A stretch of DNA of 64,000 bases from Saitoella complicata NRRL Y-17804 (lineage: Eukaryota; Ascomycota; Saitoellomycetes; Saitoellales; Saitoellaceae), in NCBI RefSeq assembly GCF_001661265.1, contig NW_017567009.1:124001-188000 (forward strand), read 5' to 3'. Each line of letters starts with the position of its first letter. The stretch's first letter is position 1. Below are positions 11,578-22,427 of the stretch, piece by piece. The notes beneath the pieces were generated by a model, which was given only the letters and a program-made list of their open reading frames with translations, was not told the origin of the DNA and did no database searches. The translations under genes and the position numbers were made by a program.

Positions 11578-12638
11578 CCTCGTGCAAAGCTTGTCCTGGT
11601 TCAAAATGTTTGGTGTTGGCGAAGGCGGAGTACGGTTCGAGTACGGCACCTCGCGGATCTGATGCGGCACACGGCGCTCTGACGTCCGCGTCCGTGCGCG
11701 CGGCTCAGTCAAGGTTAACCGATAGCGCAAACCTAAACCTAGGCCTGAGCGCAGCTGGAGGGTCAATTCACCAGGTGTTCTGAGAACGATGTAAGTCAAA
11801 AGCGGTGGTGTTCTGGTGTCGAAGCTGCGGAAGAAGCTCAAGGCTTTGTTGTGACACGCAATTGCGCTCACCTGCGGGTACACTCCCGGTTAAAGGACCC
11901 CTTCAATACCGACCTATACCGGTACGCCCACCGATCAAAAGGACCCTCCGAAATAATAATTTCCCTCGTGCTGGGGTCATAGCATAGCCCTCAATATGAA
12001 TTCGAAAGGTTCTCTATGTACAGCTGTGGCGGCGCCGCGGGCGGGATTTAGCTACGCACCAACCATTGCTGCTCGGCTGCGTGAGACCCTTCACTTTCCT
12101 GATGCAAAGTAATGGGCAAACTGGAAGATTACCCCAGTCGTACCATGAACGTTAATATCATTGGGGGTTTTGCTACCCGATATATCTGATACGACAATCT
12201 TATCGATCATTGACTGGGCAAACTGAATTCCTCCGCTTCCACGCTGACGAATCTGCCGCTTTTTTCAACGAATATCCGCCAAAGGGTCTCGTTAAAGGTG
12301 GGGTATACTGGAGCTGTTTTCATCATAAAATATGTTTATCAACTATCGAGGCGATAATGCCTAACTATATGTCTTGGCATGGCCAAAACTCCGTCCGTCT
12401 TGCCATCCAGTCTGCTGTCCGATACCAAAGTACCGAAACCATTCCATAGTGTTCAAAAACCAATATGCTTATGGCGTGTTCAAAAATCCCAATAGTGATG
12501 TATCATATCATAAACCGAAAAGCCAGCCAGGCGACGCCCCAGCGTGGACCTTGGCTGCTCCAACTTCTCTTTTGGTAATGAGATAGAATAGAATAGTATC
12601 GTCAATCATCCGCATCCCCAACGAATTTTGGCTGAGTC
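11578..12638. other. Intergenic region upstream of the hydroxy-acid oxidase
   Basis: About 1.06 kb. It holds the oxidase promoter and the 3' UTR of the Zn2Cys6 gene. Short ORFs here show no domain. No tRNA, repeat or transposon end recognised. Confidence 0.55.
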
Positions 12639-14789
12639 TCAAGTCGATCTCATGATCCACCCGTTACCGTGGGCGAGCATGTCGAGCTCTTCAGGGCGCC
12701 CCAGTTCGTCCAGGTGGGCGCGGGAATCACCGTCAAGGTCGGAATCTTGGCTCTCCATATGGCTGGCAAAGACGGGCTGCGTCTGGGTGTTACCGACTGA
12801 GGGTGTAGTCTGAAGACTCGAATATGAATTCGAAGACTCTGACATAGTGTGGTTGTAGGGCGAGGGTGCGGAAGGGTGCTGAGTAGAGGTTGGGATGTTG
12901 TAAACATGTTGACCAGTCGCGGGCGTAGGTCCATACGGGTGCCCTTGAGGATAATACTGCCATCCAGTAGAAGTAGCAATGCCTACACCAACACCAGCAC
13001 CAGAACCCTGTCCTTGCCCTTGTCCGTATGTAGCTGTGTTGGACCCCGAACCACTGGTCGTATACCCATCAGCCGGCATAGTAGCCCTCCTAGAGCCGAA
13101 CCCCGAACCACGCCTATGGCCAAGCATAGGTCTCTCAGTAACCTTCCCACTCGAAGGATCCTGTGGTGTCCCCTGACAATGACCACCAGCAGTCATAGTT
13201 GGGTTCGTAGTCCCATGTTCAACCATAGCCGGAGCCTGTCCTTGACAGAAGCCACCCCAAGACGACAATCCAGGAGCAACATTGCCCATAGCCGTAGTCT
13301 GTGCCAAATGGGACGTGATGCTGACGAGCCTCATACCGGTGAGGGCATCCAAGTCGGTCGTACCCAGCATCTCCGGCGGCATCGTTGAAGGATTCGGAGG
13401 CGTCCACCAAGCACCAGGCATTGGTCCGGGTCCAGGAATACTGGACATAGTTGTAGTAGGACTACTCATGACAGGCTGCGCGACGGGAATGGACGAAGTT
13501 GTCGTGACCGATATGGGACCGGCGCTAGGCTTCGTCTTGGGGGGCGAGCGCGGGCGGGAGGAAGTCGAATTATTCAAACCACGAAAGGACGATGTGCGGC
13601 GTCTATGTTGATGACGAGCCTCCGGATAAGAAGACGGGCGGGGGGTCGTCGTCGTGTTGCCGGCAAACACACCAGTGTTGGGCGGCCCGGGCGTAGAAGT
13701 CGTGCGTCCCAAAGGGCGAGTCCAAAAGGTATTGCCGTGAGGTGTAGCTGAGATAGGGTGCCACGAGGTCGAATTTGTATGCGTGTGCGTATAATTGGAG
13801 AAGGTAGGGCTCGTAGGAGAGGTGTAGTTCGGGTCTTGTTGGGACGAGGCCCTGGGTGGAAGGGCCGGAACGGCCTGCCAGACCGTCCCGATAGCACCGT
13901 TGTTGTAGGTTGTCGTGCCTGATCCAGAGCCATTGCCGGTAGAGCTGTTGGAGGTTCCGTGATGTCCATGGTAGTTGTTGTTCGAAGTGCCACCCGGAGG
14001 GTCTTGGCGAGAGTTGCCGTTACTCGAACGACGACGAGGTTGGCCCGTGGGTCTATCGGCGAAGGAGCAAATATGGTTCCCAGTAAGACAGTTGAAGCAT
14101 CTCGTTTCGTTAATATTGGGATTGTTAGCGTTGGCAGGATCGGCAAACGAGCAGCGGATTTTGCGACGTCGGCAACGGAAGCACTGTAAGGACGGTCAGT
14201 CACACGTTCGTGGAAAGACGTAGAAGACAGCGCTTACTGCCGTGTTGTTACGGCGACGAGGGGTTGCGTTGTCCGGGTTGTCCTGATGAACAAAATCGTT
14301 ACCATCGAAGCCCTGTTCATCGGTCGTTGTAGGTGGGACTGTATGCGCGGAGGTCGACGCGTCCGAAGTTTCGTTCATAGCGATTACCGTAGTTGTAGTT
14401 GTAGTCGTGGCCGAAGTCGAAGTCCTCGAAGGTTGTGACCCGCTTTTCCTATCCCTAGTCGGAGCGTTGGTCGCGTAAGCAATATCCCCCATGGTGTTCA
14501 CAAAGTGACCATCAGCTCTGCTCGAGTTCGAAGTAGAAAGAGCAGGTGACTCCAGAGAATATATACACGTGCCGGTCAAACCAGTTGTAGCAGAAGATAC
14601 CTGACCGGTCCCCGTACCCAGCCTGTGTCCATGGGGTACTGTATTTTCTATAGCCACGGTCGAGTCGTGTGTTGTGTGCGGATCTAATCCAGCAGCGCCA
14701 GCCATATGGACATTGCTCTCGCATCCGTCCTCCAACCGTGGTGGCATTTCTGCAGGCTGATGATTCCTCGAACAGGGTCCTGTCTTCAT
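12639..14789 (-). CDS. Zn2Cys6 (zinc cluster) transcription factor
   Basis: A fungal binuclear zinc cluster regulator. Exons 14238-14789 and 12639-14183 (54-nt intron, phase 0) give 698 residues. The intron ends exactly before the first cysteine codon. The cluster is CFRC-RRRKIR-C ... CFNC-LTGNHI-C at about residues 185-223, spacing CX2CX6CX17CX2CX6C; the central 17-residue loop is longer than usual. Both flanks are Ser/Thr/Gly/Pro-rich low complexity (for example repeated GQG), with no recognisable fungal_trans middle homology domain. The first ATG of the frame is used. With the oxidase, P450 and SDR nearby it may be a pathway regulator, but that is inferred from position only. Nuclear location expected. 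Confidence 0.82.
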
Positions 14790-15664
14790 CTAATACCTCG
14801 GCCGATACGACGTCCCAGGTTGCAAAGCGGGTACCGGCTGTATGCGTGCAGCGTTGCAATACGATTACCTAACACGATCACGATCACGATCGCGAATACG
14901 TACACACACACGCGCACCTACGTCTACATCCACTGCCTTCAAGGGACACGGCACCTACAGTTACTTAAGTACATGTACAACCGGCTGCCATAGCCACGGC
15001 CGGCCGCGGGAGACGGCAGCGCTCCCAGGATGCGCCCACCTCAAGAAGCCCTAGAACTACTCAGCCGGGACTAACGCATATGCATCGGCCGCAACGCAAC
15101 GGTAATGTTTCGGATCTTTTCGATTTCCTTGCGCACGAATAAACATCGAGGACCCAGACTTCTCCCAGTCACCCAAAGAGATCCAGAACGTTGACGGCCA
15201 TGCGTACGGCGCCGAAGACAGGGGAACCGGACGGACGTTAAAACAAAAACAAAATGGGGGGTAACTAAGCGACGATAAAGTGCCGTATCTTGACTTCTGC
15301 TCCGTCCTTGATTTGGAGCAGGGGGAAAGCCAGGTCCGTTTCCCGTCCATGCTCAAGACCGAGGCGCAACTGGACGTATAGAAGAGTCCAGACATACTTC
15401 CTTTGTTCTCCCTCTTAAACTCTCGCACCCTTACGCCTGGTCAAAACTTAGGTAAGCACCAGGTAAGCACCTTGGCGGCTTATGCGGATCGGCGCGTGAC
15501 CCGAGTGCGCTCTCCCGTGTGCACCGGCCGAGGCCTGCCCCTTCACCCTCGGTTAGGAACCCGCCCCGCACGCGTCACCCCGCACCAGGCCACAACCGTT
15601 CCTGGCGGTTGCACGCCTGTTTGCGCACGTCTCAGACACACGCATTGATGAATCTCTTTCTAAT
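14790..15664. other. Upstream region of the zinc-cluster gene
   Basis: About 0.9 kb without a supported gene. It contains short simple repeats at about 14873-14935 (ATCACG units, then CA-rich). A 123-codon minus-strand frame at 15057-15428 has no recognisable similarity and looks like chance. Confidence 0.5.
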
Positions 15665-15745
15665 GGGGGTAGTCAAACCTCTGCAAAATTTACAGTGAAC
15701 TAGATTATAATCCAGGGCATAATACGCTAAGGTTTGACCAACCCT
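15665..15745. repeat. Imperfect inverted repeat (possible MITE or solo transposon terminus)
   Basis: Arms at 15667-15684 and 15726-15744 pair as GGGTAGTCAAACCTCTGC against GGGTTGGTCAAACCTTAGC (reverse complement of the right arm), sharing an exact 9-bp core GTCAAACCT, with about 41 bp of AT-rich sequence between. The right arm is followed by TTA and the left preceded by TAAT, but I cannot show a matched target-site duplication. It lies just outside the Harbinger-derived coding remnants. Confidence 0.45.
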
Positions 15746-15774
15746 TACAAAACATAGATATATTATTTTTTCAG

Positions 15775-16093
15775 CAGGCGGTTAGCTCCGGCTCACGTGA
15801 AGCATGCACGGGCAGCCACAGAATCAGAGACCAAGGGCAAGATCATCTCTCTGCGCAAAGAGAAGGAGCATGAGTTTAGGATGAAGCAGCTTCAGATGTA
15901 TTCAGAGCTCAAGTTACATGAACAAGGCATCACTCTTGCAGAGTATATGAACTCCTTGGGCCTTTCGACAATGGCGGCGAAAACCAAGGTTTCGCCCATG
16001 CAGAACTCCATGGAAGCAATTGATGACGACGATTGCCTCGAGATATCCTCGGACTATGAGCCTTTAGAGTCTCCTTCCATCCGCCGTGGATAA
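15775..16093 (+). pseudogene. C-terminal fragment of a transposon-associated (ORF2-like) or host coiled-coil protein
   Basis: An open frame of about 105 codons with no ATG; it opens just after a pyrimidine-rich TTTTTTCAG acceptor at about 15774, so it looks like the last exon of a spliced gene. It is rich in Lys/Glu/Arg (KEKEHEFRMKQLQMY) and ends with an acidic DDDDCLEISSDYEP tail. Second proteins of PIF/Harbinger elements often end in such a charged helix after a Myb/SANT domain; no upstream Myb/SANT exon is visible. Its last 40 bp overlap the 3' end of the transposase frame. The link to the transposon is inferred from position. Confidence 0.45.
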
Positions 16094-17426
16094 GACCCCA
16101 TGCCCGATAAATTATTCCCGTCGGAAGGGTTTTCCCACGGTCTTCGAGGAGTACGGAGTTGGTTGGGTTGTCGATGTCTGGTCGGTGAATTCTTAGACTG
16201 CTGTAAATAGGTAAATTGACGATAGAGGATTGAAAAATAAGTGTAAATACTGCATTTAGTGTGTTCGTTTCCCATGCGCTCAGTGGTCTGCTCGATTCCC
16301 AACCCTTGTATCAAAAGTCTCGATATCCTCACGGTAGTTGCGGAAAAGGTCGGTACGGCACATTCGAGGGCGCGCTCGAGTGCCGTTTTGATCGAAATAC
16401 GCGCGTATATCATTGGGTGATCTCCCTCGAGGTCCATGTTTACCAACCATGATTCGTCGATGTCCACGGATCCGCGGAGATTGAGTATGTTGGCCAGGAC
16501 AATGCAAGATGCTATCCATCGAAACAGACCTTCATTGGTTCCTTCAGAAACGGTCATGGGAAGGCACTGTAACGACCCGAATCGAGCCTTCAGCACTCCA
16601 ATGGTATGCTCGACCGTGACCCTTATATGGGAAACTTCACGGTTGAATCCAGCTTTCCGGGCCGTGTATCCTTGATCCTGCTTGAAGGGAGTGACAATTG
16701 ACATGGTATTGCTGTATGCTGAATCCGCAAGCAGGTATTGGGTGGGACCGAAGTATACGTCTGGGTCTAGGTGCAGCGGTAAATCCTTGTAGGCAGTTGA
16801 ATCATGCAGGGGACCAGGTAGAGAGCAATGAAAGTGTCTTATAAAACGCTGATCATCACAAACAATGGTTGCCGGAAGGCCGTACTGAATACCATGGGTA
16901 AGCCGTTAACATTAAATAATGCTTGATAAGGTTCTATGGAGTGACCTACCTGCTTTTTGCGCTGGCAGAGGTAGTCCAGACATCCAGGCGAAGGTAAACA
17001 AGGTCCCATCGACCATACCGACTACTCCCTCAAACAACCCTGCGCTGGATTCCGCGACCCTTTTCGCAATAGTCTCCCTCTCGTTGGGGTTCGGCGATTT
17101 GACGTAATCTTCGTATAACGATGATAAGCATGGCAAACAGGTCGAGTGAACACGGTTAGGGTGCCCTTACGGATTCCAAACAAGTCGGCCGTTCTCGACA
17201 ATGATGAACTAGTAGAACCTTGGGCGCCAAATCGAAAGAGGATACAAGCCAGCTGATACCTTACTGATGCTTGTTCACAAGCACTGTTGTTGTAGAACAC
17301 CGGGTTGGTCTCGATCAGACCGAGGACGAAATGAAAATCTTCTCGATTCATTCGATAGTAGGCCTTGAACCTTTCGTCATCATACCCGTTGAGAACCTCT
17401 TCAATGAAGTGTCGGGACGCAGCATT
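16054..17426 (-). pseudogene. Harbinger-type (HARBI1-like) DDE transposase, broken
   Basis: Pieces in order show the family pattern: RHFIEEVLNGYDDERF..YYRM, a helix-turn-helix-like part with KGTLTVFTRPVCHA, then YEDYVKSPNPNERE, VGMVDGTL (first catalytic Asp), LPATIVCDDQRF, LLADSAYSNT (second Asp) and VTVEHTIGVLKARFGSL (catalytic Glu). A 65-nt GT..AG intron at 16885-16949 joins ..CQRKKQ to YGLPATI. Reading frame changes without an intron near 17115 (after VCHA) and near 16970 (after TLFTFAW), so at least two indels break it. No start codon with a convincing leader is visible. A plain DNA transposon relic, not a domesticated gene. Confidence 0.8.
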
Positions 17427-17584
17427 CTGGCTTCGGCAGGTTGCAGCCGAACCCCCCGCCGGCTAGCACTGTCGCGAGACCCATGTTACGCCAACGTGAA
17501 CCTGACCAGCTGAACGGGGTGCCCGATGACTGCAAGGACCTCCTTCATCAGGACGAGTGAAAAGTCCACGCCATCTCATCCGTG

Positions 17585-19323
17585 ATGTCTGTCTTGACCT
17601 CACTCATCATCCTGCTCGTGACCGTCGGATCCTCTGCCTACCTCCTCCTCCGCCCACGCAAGAGATCCGGTCTCCCACCAGGTCCACCCGGCCATTGGCT
17701 CTGGGCGAATACCTTCGATTTGCGAGGGCAAGATCCGTGGTTGAAGTTGGAGAGTATCGCCCGGGAGTATGGACCAATCACGCATCTTCGGATCGGGACT
17801 CGAGATTACGTTCGTTGATGAACTCTGCACTTTTACGCTGAGCACTGATCATGTACGAACAGGTTTGGTTAAATGATGGAGTGGCAGTGAAAGAGTTGCT
17901 CGACAAGAAAAGTGCGATATACTCCGACCGACCACATTTTCCGTTGGCGGGAGTGCTGGCGCGTGGGAGTCTGAGGTTGTTGTTGATGCCGTATGGAGAT
18001 CGGTGGAGGACGTGTCGGAAGTTGGCGCATAATCAGTTGACAGACGTGAAAGCGACGTCATACCAGTCTATTCAATTGCTCGAGTCGGCGGTATTGCTAA
18101 GGGACTTCTTGAGTGATCCGGAGAATTTCAGACAGCATTTGAGACGGTACACATTTAGCGTGATTATGCAGATCGTGTATGGCGTGAGAATCGAGGATTG
18201 GCAGCATTGGGCTCTCCAAGAATCTTTCGCTGTCAACCATGATTTCATCCAGCTCCTGGTGCCGGGGAGGTGGGCGGTTGAGACGTACCCTTTCCTGTCG
18301 CATTTACCCACTTTTCTGCAACCATGGAGGGAAGTCGGGCGAAAGCAACACGAGCGAGAACGGAAACTTTGGTTGAGGTTATGGGAAGAACAGGGATTGG
18401 CGGAAGAGGCGGGGATAGCTCCGGAGTGTTTTGCGAAAGGATTGCGGCAGGCGATGAATGTTGGAAATGCGAAGGGTGTGGAGGAACATGTCGATGACCT
18501 ACAAGCGGCGTAAGTGAAGTAGTTTGGAGCGAATGTGTATCATCCATCGCTAATGTCATCTTCACAGATTTCTCTGCGGCTCCATGATTGGCGCAGGCTC
18601 TGATACAACGTCTATGCAGTTGGCCTCCATCATCCTCGCCATGCTAAAGTATCCTGAATGTCAGAAGAAGGCGCAACAAGAGGCATGTGAACCCGAGACA
18701 TCTCTCTGCCTTGTGTTAATTGGGCTGTACAGTTAGATTCCGTCGTGGGCTCGGGTCGGCTACCCATCTTCGACGATGCCCCAAACCTTCCCTACGTCCG
18801 TGCCCTCATCAGAGAAAGCCAACGATGGCAGCCGGTCACCGTGGCCGGCCTTCCCCACCAAAACACAAAGGACGACACTTATATGGGCTACCGCATCCCC
18901 AAAGGCACCATTGTAACCCCAAACCACTGGGCAATCCACATGGATCCTACCCGATACCCCGCCCCACGCACCTTCAACCCCGACCGATTCCTCGGCGACA
19001 CCACAACCGAAGCCGAGAGCGCAGCGTCAGCAAACCCATCTGATCGAGCACATTATGGGTTTGGCGCGGGAAGGAGGATATGTGTAGGTATACATGTTGC
19101 GCAGAGGAGTTTGTTCATTACTGTCTCACGCTTGTTGTGGGCTTTTGAGTTTCGGGAGATTGAGGGGAAGGAGGTGGACGAGACGGCGTATGAGCAAGGG
19201 GCTAATCATGGACCGAAGCCGTTTGAGTGTGATATTCGGGTGCGAGAGGGACGGCGGGGAGTGATTGAGAAGGCAGTGGAGGGTGTAGTGGGTGCATCCG
19301 ACTCTTCAGCCGCAGGACAATGA
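17585..19323 (+). CDS. Cytochrome P450 monooxygenase
   Basis: A microsomal heme-thiolate monooxygenase. Exons 17585-17809, 17863-18509, 18568-18682 and 18733-19323 give 525 residues. It begins with a membrane anchor (LTSLIILLVTVGSSAYLLL) and a Pro-rich hinge LPPGPPG. Motifs: GAGSDTT (I-helix oxygen site), ESQRW (K-helix ExxR), TFNPDRFL (PERF region), and heme loop FGAGRRICVG. The third intron must start with GC (GAG|GCATGT...CAG at 18683-18732) to keep the conserved KAQQE-LDSVVG reading. The ATG at 17585 starts a proper anchor. It is convergent with an SDR gene and lies next to a transposon relic. The substrate is unknown; the sequence is of the multi-substrate fungal secondary-metabolism type. 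Confidence 0.92.
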
Positions 19324-19518
19324 GTGCAGCAAAAAATCATCAGAGTAAGCAGCTCGACGAGTGTATGATCTGCTATGTAATATTTTGCTATGCAACCAGA
19401 CATTGTAAGTCAGCCATAAGCGTGAGATCAGTTCCAGTACCCCCACCATGATCAACCATTGCATCCCAGATATCTGGGTATCCCTTCCCCATTACTCGCC
19501 TCCTTCCCTCACATCCCA

Positions 19519-20698
19519 TCAGCGAAACCACTTCATCACAACCGCAGTACAAATAGCTCCAAACACACCAAGTACACCAACGAACTTTCCCGCCCCCACC
19601 AACCTAGCAAAATCCCTCCACCACCTAATCCTCTCCTTCATGGCCACCGCGAAATGAAACCCGACAACACTCCTCGTCCCGAACGTCTTCAAAGTACGAT
19701 CCTCCATACTCGGGTCCGAGTCGGGGTGCATATCACTATAGCCTTCGGGTGTGATACAGATGGAGCGACCGTTAATGGCGGGGAAAGCGGTGAGAAGGAT
19801 TGTCGCGGCAATGACGTCTTCCAGTTTGGCGTAGGGAAGACCGAGAAGGAGGGAGCGAACGGGAGTTGCGAGGATCTGAGTATCAACGAACCAGGGCGCG
19901 ATCTGCGAGTTGACCCAACGTCAGGATTCGTCACAGACATGGGAAAGAGGATATCCTAGGGAAAGTAGACTCACCATGTTAACACGTAACCCGTCAACGC
20001 CGGAGGTGTGTCGTAAACTCTTCATCAACCCAAACACAGCATGTTTGGCAAGCGTGTACTGTGGCCCACCGGCGAGTTCGTAATACGACGCCAATGAACC
20101 GACCAGGACGAGACTTCTATCACGCCCCGGTGCCAGAGTCTTCGCTTTCCGGGAGTAGTGGAAAGCGAGTTTCGTTGTGTACAACACACTGGTGATATTC
20201 ACCTCCACGGTCTTCAAGTTCGGCTCAACCGGGTCTCCATTTTCCTCCGCCGAAGACCCACCAACGAAGTATGGTGCCTCGTTGATCCCTGCGTTAGCGA
20301 TGACATGGTCGATGGGACCTCGTTCAGCTGCGGCTTTGAAGAGGGTAAGCTGTTGGGACCAGACGGTGACATCGCATGCGACGAATGTGACTGAGGGACC
20401 GAGGGAGGAAGCGAGAGCCTGGCCAACGGGCTGGTTGATGTCGCCGAAGGTTACGTAGGCACTGTAGAGGATATATCAGAGTACGTTCCATTACGCGGTG
20501 GTTCTCGTCCCACCCGAGTTCAGCGTATCTCCTGACCAATGCTTCTCCGATTCCGCTTGCTCCTCCAGTGATGAGGATGTTTGCACCCTTCAGTGAGGTC
20601 GTGTCGACGGGGAGGGAGGTGTCGACGGCTGGCGAGACGAGCTGGATGCGGGATTTGACGATTGTCTCTGGGACTTTGACGTTCTTGTTCTGTGCCAT
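19519..20698 (-). CDS. Short-chain dehydrogenase/reductase with C-terminal membrane tail
   Basis: An NAD(P)-dependent SDR. Exons 20514-20698, 19975-20461 and 19519-19902 give 351 residues (phases 2 and 0). The cofactor motif TGGASGIG, the ANAGI motif and the catalytic YTLAK (with Ser in LVGSLASYYEL) are all present, so it should be active. The last 25 residues include a hydrophobic stretch (FVGVLGVFGAICTAVVM) followed by KWFR, suggesting a tail anchor in the ER. The ATG at 20698 has a strong context (ACAATGG); an in-frame ATG at 20713 adds five residues. Convergent with the P450, with which it may act on a shared lipophilic substrate (inference). Confidence 0.88.
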
Positions 20699-21292
20699 TG
20701 TGGGTGGATGCATGTGATTGCCGATAACGACTTCAAGTCAAAAATATCACTCTCAGAAGCTCTATGGAAACTGCTGATGACAGAGTCTAAGCCTCGATTG
20801 CGGTTCAAGAGGAAAAGAGAACGATCAAGGTAAAATAGGCGAAGGCGCAGCTTTAGCTGACTTTGATTGCTCCCAACATTCTAGGGTCCATGGTGCAATC
20901 TGGGGAAGGAGGGACCCTGCAGAAAGCACCGATCGTACACTTTAACCGGCACGGCATAAACCACGATAGCTGAGCCGCAGTAAGTGTTGAACAGTTTTCG
21001 AAACTCGTTTCCTTGTTTGCTACCCGTGGGTTTGTCTTCATCGGGCATCAGGTTGCCCGGCCGTCGCGTTTTGAGGGTGCTTGATGTGATGAACAAATCT
21101 TGATATATTTTTTTTTTTCCTTCTAAAAACGCATGCAAAAGGGAGGGCAAGTAAACCGTAACACCATATGAACCGGGCGACCCCTTGAGTACATCGCCTT
21201 CATCGCTTTTCTGCTTTTCACAGCCTCCATCATGGCCATGACCTCCTCAACCACCACGTTCGCAGACATTGCCGCCTCTCTGATTACGACAT
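20699..21292. other. Intergenic region SDR/NOP16
   Basis: 594 bp holding the SDR promoter and NOP16 3' UTR, with a poly-T tract near 21107-21118. Nothing else recognised. Confidence 0.5.
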
Positions 21293-21975
21293 TCAAGCAG
21301 CAACCATCTTCTGCTTCTTCCCATTCTCCCTCCAAACCTTGATCTTCCTTTTGATCTGCCCCGCACTATTCTGCATCGTGTTCAACTTCCGATCCCTAAA
21401 CATCGCCTCATAATCATCCCCATGCTTATCCACGAGTGCCTGTAACCACTTCTCCTCATTTTCCGATACCACACGCGTCGCCTTGACTGCTTTGCTCGCC
21501 TGCTCTTCCAACTGCTTCACCACCTCGGTTTTGGCCTCGACGGGCTCAATGTCCATGTCTTCGAGGGGGGCTTTGCCGTAGATGATGTTCACGACGTTGC
21601 CGGCCTCGTCACGCTCGATGATGGCTTCGTTCGCCTTTAGCTTCGACTTCTCTTTCTCGACATCGAGTTTCTTTGGTGGATTCAGCTTCTCGCTACCACC
21701 GGATAGTGGGTTCGGCGTCGCTACGAGACCTAAACGTGCGTAGTTTTGCTTGAGGGTGAATTTTTTATCCCAGTTTGCTGCGATGATCTCGGAGCCCTTG
21801 ATTGGGACCTTCTTACGCTGTTGAGCGGTTTTGCGGGTGAGCTGGACGTGAGGGTAAGCGAATGCTCAGCGACAACGAAAGGAGCCCACGCCTCCGGCTG
21901 CGCCGATCGGGGGGGAGCACAACATACCTTGGCCTTTCCGGACTTTTGCTTCTGTCTTTGCTGAGGGTTTGCCAT
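21293..21975 (-). CDS. NOP16: Nucleolar protein 16 (60S ribosome biogenesis)
   Basis: A 66S pre-ribosomal particle factor in the nucleolus. Exons 21928-21975 and 21293-21841 (86-nt intron, phase 0) give 198 residues. The N-terminus MANPQQRQKQKSGKAK and LTRKTAQQRKKVPIKGSEII is basic; NWDKKFTLKQNYARLGL is the family hallmark, and the C-terminus EEKWLQALVDKHGDDYEAM followed by LNTMQNSAGQIKRKI is typical. Start at the first ATG. Same strand as its neighbours on both sides, one of few such cases in the window. Confidence 0.94.
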
Positions 21976-22427
21976 TGTGCTTCTATGCCAATGCTTCTCT
22001 GTTCTCTGTTTTTCTGGTTTACAAGACCCTGCAGTCTAAATTTTGTGTGGGTGGCGTATCGCAGTACAGTAATCGATAACGCATGTCCAGGATAAAGTTG
22101 GGTGAGGTCGGTGATGGCCATAGCTACAGCTATACGATAGAAGGGCGTATGACGAGGTCAAAAAAATGCCGTGTATGTTTTTACTCTCTGCTACCGTCGA
22201 CCCATCCTTCAGATCTCTTACAGCATAGCTGCCGCCTGTATAGCGTTCTTGAATTCTAAGAGCAAAACCAGCTTGCTCCTTCGAACCTACATGCATCCCA
22301 CCTCAAGCATTTAAAACATACTCTCGAGTGTTGCAAGACCTTTCCACATCTTCGCTACCCGCACACTGAGCTCTCCCTCAACCACCACCGCAACCCGCAC
22401 CAACAGTAACATCAGACGTACAGCCCT
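21976..22427. other. Intergenic region NOP16/ILM1
   Basis: 452 bp with the NOP16 promoter and the 3' UTR of the Ilm1-like gene. No gene recognised. Confidence 0.5.

Larger units (their letters stand above)
15775..17430. mobile_element. Degenerate PIF/Harbinger-type DNA transposon
   Basis: Two convergent coding remnants: a DDE nuclease on the minus strand and a coiled-coil-rich C-terminal fragment on the plus strand. A transposase plus a separate second protein is the normal PIF/Harbinger layout. I could not find terminal inverted repeats framing the whole unit, so the limits given are those of the coding remnants. It sits between the zinc-cluster factor and the P450 gene. The nuclease carries at least two frame breaks, so the copy is dead. 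Confidence 0.75.

Noticed and set aside
15057-15428. 123-codon minus-strand frame upstream of the zinc-cluster gene
   Set aside because: No ATG in good context, no recognisable motif, and irregular composition.
15797-16093. Calling this frame a complete 98-residue gene starting at 15797
   Set aside because: The codon at 15797 is GTG and the frame opens after a splice-acceptor-like site, so it is better read as a last-exon fragment.
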